DNA from: Bacillota bacterium
GTDB taxonomy: Bacteria > Bacillota > Clostridia > Peptostreptococcales > Anaerovoracaceae
DNA: 6,550 nucleotides
Assembly: GCA_017621195.1 (NCBI GenBank)
Contig: JAGATO010000061.1
Coordinates: 1-6,550 of the forward strand
Direction: 5' to 3'
Numbering within the stretch: position 1 is the stretch's first letter; each line of letters starts with the position of its first letter. Shown piece by piece: positions 1 to 6,013 of the stretch. Position numbers and translations under genes: made by a program. The notes under the pieces were generated by a model that did no database searches, had not been told where the DNA came from, and saw only the letters and a list, made by a program, of their open reading frames with translations.

Positions 1-1046
1 ATGATGTAACCGTTGGAATCGGTGTGGACGTTAACGTTGAAGTCGGTGTCGATTTCGGTAGCGCCCAGGATGACCACATCTAGGCTGTCCACCGCGCTGC
101 TCTTGGCCGTGGGGCTGGCGTAGTGAGCCGCCGTCACTTCCATGTGGTTGGGGTTTTCCCGGATGGATCTGACCGCATCCAGATCGAAGCACTGCACGTC
201 GTACAGTGCCTTGAAGCAGCCGCTGTTCAGCATATCCACCATGTAGGCGGTGATGCCGCCCAGACCGTAGCTTCCCTTGATGTTCTTTCGGATCATGATG
301 TCCTTCAGGTACTTGGCCGCCGCCAGAGAAGCGCCGCCGGCGCCGGTCTGGAAGGAGAAGCCGTCCTGTAACAGGCCGGATGCGTCGATGGCCCGAGCCG
401 CATAGTCGGCGATGACCAGACCTACCGGGTCCTTGGTGATCTTGGTAGTACCGGATACGATGCCGGAGGGTTCTCCGATCTTGTCCACGGCCACCACGTA
501 ATCGATGTAGTTTTCCGCGATGGAATAGTCCACCAGAGGATAGTCCACCAGATTGTCGGTGATGACGATGGATTTTTTCGCGTACATGGCATCGGCAAAG
601 GCGTAGCCCAGAGAGCCGCAGGCGGACTTGCCGACCTTACCGGTGCAGTTACCCATGCAGTCAGCGGTAGGCGCGGCGATGAAGGATACATCGATGGGGG
701 ATGCGCCGCGGATGATGTCGCTGGGACGGCCGCCGTGGGTGCGGAAGGTGACGGGCTTATCCATGATACCTTCGGATACGGCCCGGCCTACGATGCCGCC
801 CATGTAGTCGGTTTCGATCCCGGTGATCACACCGTCGCGGATGTATTCGATGAACGGACCGTGAGTATCGAACACGGAGCTGATGTTCACGTTCATATCC
901 TTGATTCCCAGCTCACAGATGGCGTCCATCACCATGACGGCTACCATGTCGCCGTTTCTCAGATGATGGTGGAAGGAAATGGTCATTCCGTCCTTTAAGC
1001 CGGCCAGCTGAATGGCCTCTTTGATGGATTTTACCAGCTTGCTCAT
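1..1046 (-). CDS. citF: Citrate/citramalate lyase alpha subunit (acyl-ACP transferase), 5' part
   Basis: The first 348 residues of the lyase alpha subunit are present; the frame runs open off the window at base 1 (full-length proteins are about 510 aa). The alpha subunit transfers the ACP from acetate to the incoming citrate or citramalate (EC 2.8.3.10 or 2.8.3.7). It belongs to the CoA-transferase group that works without a covalent enzyme-CoA intermediate. Recognisable blocks are LKDGMTISFHHHLRNGD (17-33), THGGRPSDIIRGASPIDV, APTADCMGNCTGKVG, FQTGAGGASLA (about 231-241) and GATEIDTDFNVNV (about 327-339), all continuous in one frame. The protein starts where typical CitF is already about 45-50 residues in, so it lacks the usual N-terminal extension; citE coding and the ribosome-binding site leave no room for more. 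Citramalate is favoured as substrate by context only. Confidence 0.93.
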   Translation of the reverse strand, partial: MSKLVKSIKEAIQLAGLKDGMTISFHHHLRNGDMVAVMVMDAICELGIKDMNVNISSVFDTHGPFIEYIRDGVITGIETDYMGGIVGRAVSEGIMDKPVTFRTHGGRPSDIIRGASPIDVSFIAAPTADCMGNCTGKVGKSACGSLGYAFADAMYAKKSIVITDNLVDYPLVDYSIAENYIDYVVAVDKIGEPSGIVSGTTKITKDPVGLVIADYAARAIDASGLLQDGFSFQTGAGGASLAAAKYLKDIMIRKNIKGSYGLGGITAYMVDMLNSGCFKALYDVQCFDLDAVRSIRENPNHMEVTAAHYASPTAKSSAVDSLDVVILGATEIDTDFNVNVHTDSNGYI

Positions 1047-1047
1047 A

Positions 1048-1914
1048 CTAACGACCTCCCTTGATTGCTTCGGCAGCTTCCAGAACCTGGCGCGCACGGT
1101 TTACGATGGGCGCGTCGATCATCTTGCCGCGCAGAGAAACGACGCCCTTGCCTTCGGCCTTGGCCTTTTCAATGGTCTCCATCACGTCTTTCGCGTACTG
1201 GATTTCCGCTTCGGTGGGGCTGAATACTTCATTGATGAAGGGAATGTGGCGCGGAGAGATGGATGCCTTTCCGGAGAAGCCCAGGCTCTTGGCCAGCTTG
1301 GCATCCTCGATCAGTCCTTCGTAATCCTCTACATCGGTCCAGGGAGTGTCCATGACTTCCACACCGGCAGCCCGGGCAGCCACCACCATGCGGGAACGGG
1401 CGTAGAAGATCTCGTTTCCCGGTTTCGTTCTGACGCAGCGCATATCGGCGGTGAAATCCTCGCCGCCCAGGAAGATGCAGGTAACCCGGGGATCAGCGGA
1501 AGCGATCTCAAAGGCCCGCTCTACGCCCAGCGCCGTCTCGATCAGCGGGATCAGCTTGATCCTTCCCACTTCCAGACCCAGCTCTTCCTCCAGCTTCGTG
1601 ATGTAGGCGGCGATGGTCCGGATGTCCTCCGCACCGCTGACCTTGGTAGGCATGATCATGTCCGGCTTGATGGGAACGATGGTCTGTAAATCCTTTTCCC
1701 AGTAGGGGCTGTCGATGGGGTTGATGCGGACGATGATTTCCTTCGTATATCCCAGGGACTGAATGGCGTTTCTCACCAGAATCCGGGCGGAATCCTTCTC
1801 CGTGGGAGCCACCGCGTCTTCCAGGTCCAGAATGATGCTGTCAGATCCCAGATAATTGGCATTCAATAAAATGTTGGGGCTGTTGCCCGGAAGAAAAAGC
1901 ATACTTCTGCGCAT
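1048..1914 (-). CDS. citE: Citrate/citramalate lyase beta subunit, probably citramalyl-ACP lyase
   Basis: The product (288 aa, normal length) is a CitE-type TIM-barrel lyase. It splits the acyl-ACP thioester: citryl-ACP to oxaloacetate plus acetyl-ACP, or citramalyl-ACP to pyruvate plus acetyl-ACP. Visible family blocks are RRSMLFLPGNSP (2-13), DLEDAV (30-35) with an acidic pair, RINPIDS (63-69), MPTK (88-91), LIPLIET (121-127) and LGGEDFTADM (149-158). The family binds magnesium through acidic residues in these blocks. Sequence alone does not tell me which substrate is used. Co-location with glutamate mutase and methylaspartate ammonia-lyase argues for (S)-citramalate. The gene starts 2 nt after citD and stops 1 nt before the citF ATG, and its final GGR codons contain the citF ribosome-binding site. 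A complete, intact gene in a tight operon. Confidence 0.94.
   Translation of the reverse strand: MRRSMLFLPGNSPNILLNANYLGSDSIILDLEDAVAPTEKDSARILVRNAIQSLGYTKEIIVRINPIDSPYWEKDLQTIVPIKPDMIMPTKVSGAEDIRTIAAYITKLEEELGLEVGRIKLIPLIETALGVERAFEIASADPRVTCIFLGGEDFTADMRCVRTKPGNEIFYARSRMVVAARAAGVEVMDTPWTDVEDYEGLIEDAKLAKSLGFSGKASISPRHIPFINEVFSPTEAEIQYAKDVMETIEKAKAEGKGVVSLRGKMIDAPIVNRARQVLEAAEAIKGGR
1055..1062 (-). promoter_or_regulatory. Ribosome-binding site of citF, inside citE
   Basis: AAGGGAGG lies 8 nt before the ATG at 1046, within the last codons of citE. It shows that CitF really starts here, although most CitF proteins have an extra N-terminal segment. Confidence 0.85.
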
Positions 1915-1916
1915 GA

Positions 1917-2189
1917 TTATTTCTCTCCTTTCGCACGGCAAACCGCCGTTTCCACTCTGGCGCGGATGGTGCAGTCCACCGCACCTCTGTCGCTGACTCG
2001 GACGCTGGCGTCGGTCACGTCCAGCTCCTTCAGCGTTTCGCGAATGACCCTCTCGATGTCCTCGCCGAACTGGGCAAACACCACGGAGGTAATATCCAGC
2101 GCAAGACCGCTTCCTTCTTCCGCCGGTGCGATTTCCACGTAGATATCGCTGGATTCCAGCGTACCTGCGCAGGCTCTCTGCTTAATCAT
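1917..2189 (-). CDS. citD: Citrate/citramalate lyase acyl carrier protein (gamma subunit)
   Basis: This small protein (90 aa; family members are about 95-100) carries the phosphoribosyl-dephospho-CoA prosthetic group on which the acetyl, citryl or citramalyl thioester is held. The N-terminal AGTLESSD motif (8-15) is the modification site. By analogy with Klebsiella CitD the modified residue should be the first serine of the pair, Ser13. The C-terminal half has the conserved DRGAVDCTIRARVETA stretch, matching DKGALECVLRARV in the Klebsiella protein. The start is coupled to the citG stop by a 4-nt ATGA overlap and preceded by GAGGGAG. The stop is 2 nt before the citE ATG. CitG directly upstream makes the precursor of its cofactor. 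The transfer enzyme CitX and the acetylating ligase CitC are not in this window. Confidence 0.95.
   Translation of the reverse strand: MIKQRACAGTLESSDIYVEIAPAEEGSGLALDITSVVFAQFGEDIERVIRETLKELDVTDASVRVSDRGAVDCTIRARVETAVCRAKGEK
1923..1931 (-). promoter_or_regulatory. Ribosome-binding site that fixes the citE start
   Basis: AAAGGAGAG, in the last codons of citD, ends 8 nt before the ATG at 1914 (10 nt from the AGGAG core), whose product begins MRRSMLFLPGN as CitE proteins do. The longer reading frame, opening at 1941, would start upstream of this site and is not supported. Confidence 0.8.
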
Positions 2190-3106
2190 ATGTCTCCCTC
2201 TTTTCTTTCAACTTCAAATGACGCCGTCACAAAATGGAGCATGACGGTGATGGCAAGCACGTCGGCACAGCCGCCGGGGCTGAGATTTCCGGCGATGCAG
2301 TCGCGATCCAGTCTGCGGATTTCTTCCAGTCCTTCCGCCCGACTCAGCGCTCCCGCAGGATATCGCTCCGCCAGAGCCTTCGCCCGCTGCCGGACGAAGG
2401 TCAGGCCTTCCAGACCGCCCCGATACACCAGATTGGAATCGTCGGTCCGCGCCAGCAGGTGGATCAGCGTCTCCACGCAGGCGTCGTTCATGGACGAGCC
2501 TCGGGATAGCGCTTCGTTCAGTCGCGGCAAGCCTTCTTCGAAGGCCGTACCAAAGCCGCTGAGGGCTTCGCCCTTCACGCCGGAGATTCCGGTGGTCCTG
2601 CGGACCTGCTGACCGTGAGTCTCCTCCGCCTCCGTCGGTTTCTCTTCGCCCAGAAGGATGGCGGCAAGGCGGCCGCAGGCCGCCTGCAGCTGATGCGCGA
2701 ATCGCTGCGGATCGCAGTTTCGCAGCCCATCCCGTTCCCTCTGCGGCGAGGATGCCAACATCCCCCAGGCGGTACAGAGGATACCCAGGGAAAAGACCAG
2801 TCCCTTGTGAGTGTTGACTCCTCCGGTGGCCCTGTACATGGCCCGTTCTCCGTCAAGACCGATGGCGCGAAGCCGGTCCGCCAGCCGCTCTTCCGGTTCT
2901 CCGCTGCGGTTCCAGTCATAGCCCAGTCGGGCACAGTCGGCGAAGCATGGCCCCAGCGCCTGTGCGCTGCGAAGAAACATGGTGTGATCCATGTCCCGAT
3001 GGGCGCCGTTATTTTCCCGATCCACCAGTCCCGGCTTCGGCGTGGCGTCCACCTCGCAGATCAGCGCCCGGACCGCAAAATCCGACGCCGTTTGACAGAA
3101 ATGCAT
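2186..3106 (-). CDS. citG: Triphosphoribosyl-dephospho-CoA synthase CitG (EC 2.4.2.52)
   Basis: CitG joins ATP to 3'-dephospho-CoA, making 2'-(5''-triphosphoribosyl)-3'-dephospho-CoA, the precursor of the prosthetic group carried by CitD. Counting from the ATG at 3106 (306 aa), the family blocks are PKPGLVDRENNGAHRDMD (23-40), ATGGVNTHKG (93-102), TGISGVKGEA, an SNLVYRGG segment matching TNVASRGG of E. coli CitG, and NLSPGGCADVL (274-284). It is CitG alone, with no fused CitX. The start is uncertain. An ATG at 3181 would add 25 residues, but that segment is encoded across the terminator hairpin and does not resemble CitG. The 3106 start matches the usual beginning about 20-30 residues before PKPGLVDR, although no good ribosome-binding site precedes either ATG. 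The end overlaps citD by 4 nt (ATGA). Codon use looks more GC-rich and less biased than in mal or glmE, as expected for a weakly expressed assembly enzyme. Confidence 0.9.
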   Translation of the reverse strand: MHFCQTASDFAVRALICEVDATPKPGLVDRENNGAHRDMDHTMFLRSAQALGPCFADCARLGYDWNRSGEPEERLADRLRAIGLDGERAMYRATGGVNTHKGLVFSLGILCTAWGMLASSPQRERDGLRNCDPQRFAHQLQAACGRLAAILLGEEKPTEAEETHGQQVRRTTGISGVKGEALSGFGTAFEEGLPRLNEALSRGSSMNDACVETLIHLLARTDDSNLVYRGGLEGLTFVRQRAKALAERYPAGALSRAEGLEEIRRLDRDCIAGNLSPGGCADVLAITVMLHFVTASFEVERKEGDI

Positions 3107-3141
3107 GCGCCGAGCCGAACCATCGTGAGTGCCATCATACG

Positions 3142-3179
3142 AAAAAGACGCGGAGGAAAGTCCATCCTCCCCCCGCGTC
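3142..3179 (-). terminator. Intrinsic (rho-independent) terminator after mal
   Basis: The transcript can fold GACGCGGGGGGAGG with CTTTCCTCCGCGTC into 14 continuous pairs (G-U wobbles included) around the 5-nt loop ATGGA (stem-loop 3147-3179). Five Us follow immediately (3142-3146). It starts 13 nt after the mal stop. This is a textbook terminator on the minus strand. It lies upstream of citG in the same direction, so citGDEF must be reached by readthrough or from a promoter I could not identify. Confidence 0.88.
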
Positions 3180-3192
3180 ATCACGTTTTGAT

Positions 3193-4434
3193 TTATTTTG
3201 CCTGCATGCATGCCAGAATTCTCTGCATTTCGTTGTAAACGATCATGTAACCTTCGTCTACGCCCATGCCCGGCTTTGCCAGGATCTGTACCGGCTGAGT
3301 TGCCATGGCCAGGTTGACGCAAACCTGTGCGGAACGGTCGGTTTCGTTGCAGGTACCGCCCTGATAAGCGCCGATTCCCTTTTCCTTGCAGTACAGAACC
3401 GCTTCTACGATGTTGTTGATGCCGCCCAGGTCAGGAGTCTTGATCTGAACCATGTGACCGGCCTTGTTGTCTGCGAAGTACTTGATGTCTTCCAGAGTGT
3501 TGCACCATTCGTCGGCAACCAGCTCCACGTCGATGCCGCGAGCATCAACCTCAGCGGTCAGACCCTTCAGAGCCAGCATCTGCGCTTCTCTTTCCTCGGC
3601 GTCCATGGGGCCTTCAATTCTCAGCTTGTAGGGCTTTGCAGCTTCTACCAGAGTAGCGATGTAGTCAGCCATTTCCTTGTAGTTGTTGACGCCGAATGCC
3701 ATACCGATGGTTCCGTATACGTCGATGTGCAGGGTGGGCTTGTAATCCTCGGCAGGAGCCAGCTGCTGAATTCTGTCTCTCAGCCACTTTACGTATTCCA
3801 GCAGGATGGAGCCGTCCTTACCCAGCTTGGTTTCTACGTTGTTGATCAGAGCGTGGGGCAGAACGTCCGCACCCTTCATGATCATCTTGTCGGAGTTGTC
3901 GTAGCGGTTGTCGCCGGACTGGGTGAAGATGGGGATCTGTCTCCATTCGGGCTTCAGACCGTATTCGTCGGCAACGACTTCGCACATCATCTTCTTGTTA
4001 GCCTTGGCAACAGCGTCCAGAACAGCCTGGGTCACGCCGTAACGAATGGCAGTGTGCAGTCTGTTTCCTTCCACTTCTACGGCTTCTACCGCTGCGGACA
4101 TTTCGCGGAAGGTGGAGATTTCCTGACCCTCCAGAATGGGAGCAACGTACTTTTCGATGACGGGAATGAAGTCCTTGGCCAGGAACAGGGGATCACGACC
4201 GCCTGCACCGCTGTACTGTACAGCTGCGCAATCGCCGTAAGCGATCTGTCCGTCCTCCAGGATCAGCATGACGGAGATGGCTTCGCCAGCCTGACGAACT
4301 GCGGTGAAACCGGCGGTTACCGGCTCGCCGATGTAAGCGGAACCGTCAGACTTTGCACCCTTCTTGATGGCTCTCTGGTCGTCGAAGAAGAAACCTGTTC
4401 TGCCCTTGGCACAAACTACCTTCTGAATTTTCAT
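3193..4434 (-). CDS. mal: Methylaspartate ammonia-lyase (EC 4.3.1.2)
   Basis: The product (413 aa, the family's normal length) belongs to the enolase superfamily. It eliminates ammonia from (2S,3S)-3-methylaspartate to give mesaconate, the second step of the methylaspartate pathway. The N-terminal capping domain is followed by a barrel carrying the expected catalytic set. His194 in VLPHAL is one catalytic base. Asp238 (HIDVYG), Glu274 (RIEGP) and Asp308 (VADEW) are magnesium ligands. Lys332 in VQIKTPD is the other catalytic base, and the GGTCNETD segment (359-366) lines the active site. From Glu274 onward the numbering runs one ahead of the Clostridium tetanomorphum enzyme as I remember it, which suggests a one-residue insertion after Asp238. 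The start has an excellent ribosome-binding site. The stop TAA is 13 nt before a strong terminator hairpin, so mal is likely the last gene of the main glutamate mutase transcript. Confidence 0.97.
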   Translation of the reverse strand: MKIQKVVCAKGRTGFFFDDQRAIKKGAKSDGSAYIGEPVTAGFTAVRQAGEAISVMLILEDGQIAYGDCAAVQYSGAGGRDPLFLAKDFIPVIEKYVAPILEGQEISTFREMSAAVEAVEVEGNRLHTAIRYGVTQAVLDAVAKANKKMMCEVVADEYGLKPEWRQIPIFTQSGDNRYDNSDKMIMKGADVLPHALINNVETKLGKDGSILLEYVKWLRDRIQQLAPAEDYKPTLHIDVYGTIGMAFGVNNYKEMADYIATLVEAAKPYKLRIEGPMDAEEREAQMLALKGLTAEVDARGIDVELVADEWCNTLEDIKYFADNKAGHMVQIKTPDLGGINNIVEAVLYCKEKGIGAYQGGTCNETDRSAQVCVNLAMATQPVQILAKPGMGVDEGYMIVYNEMQRILACMQAK

Positions 4435-4558
4435 GATATTATCCTCCGAAATTTACTTTTTTATCTTTACTGAGAACCGGGGCCGGCCCGAAACCGGCCT
4501 CGTTCCTGCGTTGAATTGATCGTTTTGTTTGTTGTGTTGTTGTATTGTTGCACTCCGC
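4435..4558 (-). other. glmE-mal intergenic spacer with hairpin and CAA-rich tract
   Basis: This 124-nt gap is the only sizeable non-coding stretch in the window. Reading along the transcript, it starts with an A/C-rich, nearly G-free tract with repeated CAA units (about 4517-4552). A GC-rich hairpin follows (4474-4505) with core GGCCGG / CCGGCC, a 7-nt loop, and flanking GAAC / GTTC that can pair. Then comes an A-rich stretch and the mal ribosome-binding site. No U-run follows the hairpin, so it does not look like a terminator. I found no convincing -35/-10 pair. A role in mRNA processing or stability, or in raising mal translation through an unstructured leader, is possible but is only inference. 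Confidence 0.6.
4443..4447 (-). promoter_or_regulatory. Ribosome-binding site of mal
   Basis: GGAGG sits 8 nt upstream of the ATG at 4434. It gives mal its own strong initiation signal, independent of glmE translation, which ends 124 nt earlier. Confidence 0.85.
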
Positions 4559-6013
4559 TTATTTCCAGGGACGGCCTACCAGACGACCCTTGCTGATGGA
4601 GTATACGTCGTCGATGGTCATCTGGAAGGATGCCTGACGCTTTTCGAACTGAGCTCTCTCTTCGATCTTCTCGCGGTTGAAGTCCTTCAGTTCCTTGGTC
4701 AACGGAACGTTGGCCGGATTCAGGATACGGATGGCGCCTTCGTTGTCTCTGGCGGTCAGCATCTTACCTGCGTTCTGCTTGGACGGTGCGAAGGGGATAT
4801 CCAGTACGCCTGCGGCAAAGGCCTTGACCGTACCGACGGCCAGGTCGCCCTGACCCAGTTCGAAGCACTTGTCTACGATGCAGCGGGTTTCTGCGGAAAT
4901 GATCATCATTTCCTGAACTACCTGGCTGGTGTTGGACAGAGCCTGATCGCACAGCATGTTGATGATCTGCTTGGTGCAGCGCAGACCGGCGGCATTGGCT
5001 TCCTTGGTGGGAACGCCGAAGGCTTCGTGGGGGGTCTTTACGATGACCTTGGTGGCCTTGGACAGAGCTGCAATGGCAGAACCCCAGGAGATAACGGAGT
5101 AAGCCTGTGCTTCATCCTGCGGGAAACCGCCCATCCACTGATGCAGAACGGTGGTAACCTCCACGTCGCCGTAACCGTAGCGGCGCAGGTATTCTTCGGT
5201 TAAGTTGCCCAGGGAACGGATGGCGGCAACGTCCTGAATCATGTTACCGCACTGGCCGTAGCCTACGGTGATGTTCTTTACGCCCTGTTCCGCAGCCAGC
5301 AGGGATTCGATGATCGCTACGGCGTGGGAAATACAGGGGGGAACCAGCGTACCGGTCAGAGGACCGTAAGGTTCGCGATTGATGCTGACGCCGGCTTCTT
5401 CGTAGATACCGGTCAGACGGTCGCAGTACTGCCAGTCGCGGATGGTCTTTTCCAGACTTACGTTCTTGGCGTAGGGAATGTTGTAGGAGATACCGCCGCC
5501 TTCGTAGCTGGTGAAACCGGCTGCGTAGGAGATTTCGGTCAACAGACGGGCGTCCGGTGTACCGTGGCGGATCTGTACGGGAGTGTCCAGCTCGTTGATG
5601 ATCTGACGGCTGGCGTAAACGCCGTGGTTTACCACGGGAAGTCCGTTCAGCATGGACTTGTTTTCGCGGATGGATTCCTGGATACCGACTTCCGCTTCTT
5701 TATATCTGTTCTGACGGGTGTAGCTGTCGATGGTGGAAGGCAGAAGATCGGCGCCCCCTTCGTTCTGTAAGAAGGTCAGCAGCTCGATGTGATCCTTGAT
5801 CAGCGCTACGCCTGCACGGGGCTGAATCAGTGTCTTGCCTTCGTTCTTTGCCTTGATCAGCTTCTTTCCGAAGCTCTTGTGTTCCGGCAGGTTCTTGTGG
5901 AATTCCACGGCTTCGTCGAAATCGACGTCTGCACCGGTGGGCCACTGGTTTAAGATTTCTTTCTGAATGCCGTAAAATTCGTCGTTGGTCAGTTTCTTAT
6001 TCTGCAATTCCAT
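4559..6013 (-). CDS. glmE: Glutamate mutase epsilon subunit (methylaspartate mutase, EC 5.4.99.1)
   Basis: The product (484 aa, the usual length of about 483) is the TIM-barrel subunit of adenosylcobalamin-dependent glutamate mutase. It interconverts L-glutamate and (2S,3S)-3-methylaspartate by a radical carbon-skeleton rearrangement. It works in the cytoplasm as a complex with GlmS, the small cobalamin-binding subunit, which is not in this window. The sequence follows the Clostridium cochlearium enzyme closely. The three arginines known there to grip the substrate carboxylates fall at the same numbers, Arg66, Arg100 and Arg149. Glu171, Tyr177, Tyr181, His291, Lys326 and Glu330 are also in place. 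Other recognisable blocks are QPRAGVAL (64-71), EGGGISYN (171-178), EPYGPLTGTLVPP (214-226) and HQWMGGFPQDE (291-301). The start is set by the ribosome-binding site in glmL. All known active-site residues that I could check are present, so the protein should be active. Confidence 0.97.
   Translation of the reverse strand: MELQNKKLTNDEFYGIQKEILNQWPTGADVDFDEAVEFHKNLPEHKSFGKKLIKAKNEGKTLIQPRAGVALIKDHIELLTFLQNEGGADLLPSTIDSYTRQNRYKEAEVGIQESIRENKSMLNGLPVVNHGVYASRQIINELDTPVQIRHGTPDARLLTEISYAAGFTSYEGGGISYNIPYAKNVSLEKTIRDWQYCDRLTGIYEEAGVSINREPYGPLTGTLVPPCISHAVAIIESLLAAEQGVKNITVGYGQCGNMIQDVAAIRSLGNLTEEYLRRYGYGDVEVTTVLHQWMGGFPQDEAQAYSVISWGSAIAALSKATKVIVKTPHEAFGVPTKEANAAGLRCTKQIINMLCDQALSNTSQVVQEMMIISAETRCIVDKCFELGQGDLAVGTVKAFAAGVLDIPFAPSKQNAGKMLTARDNEGAIRILNPANVPLTKELKDFNREKIEERAQFEKRQASFQMTIDDVYSISKGRLVGRPWK

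Noticed and set aside
1012..1689. A 225-codon plus-strand frame opposite citE
   Set aside because: The minus strand gives an intact CitE with all family blocks, so this frame is a shadow.
1915..1941. CitE start at 1941
   Set aside because: The start would lie upstream of the clear ribosome-binding site and add nine residues absent from CitE proteins, which begin at RRSMLFLPGN.
3155..3165. ATG in the terminator loop preceded by GGGGGGAGG as a gene start
   Set aside because: The purine run abuts the ATG with no spacing, and the frame it opens is not that of citG and matches nothing recognisable.
3107..3322. A longer CitG starting at 3322 or 3211
   Set aside because: Those starts lie within mal coding sequence and the added residues (basic, low-complexity) do not resemble CitG; they are the out-of-frame reading of mal and its terminator.
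2947..4473. A 508-codon open frame on the plus strand opposite mal and the start of citG
   Set aside because: It is an antisense shadow. The minus strand encodes an intact methylaspartate ammonia-lyase with its full catalytic set, while the plus-strand translation shows no recognisable domain and spans several features.
4474..4505. Hairpin in the glmE-mal spacer as an intrinsic terminator
   Set aside because: The stem is GC-rich but is not followed by a U-run on either strand; downstream on the transcript is A-rich sequence.
4435..4558. Cobalamin riboswitch or promoter for mal
   Set aside because: No B12-box-like or multi-helix structure is visible in 124 nt and no convincing -35/-10 pair; such a riboswitch would be expected upstream of glmS, outside the window.
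4529..5770. Plus-strand open frames opposite glmE (4529-5203 and 5324-5770)
   Set aside because: Shadows of the strongly biased glmE codons; no ribosome-binding context or family resemblance.
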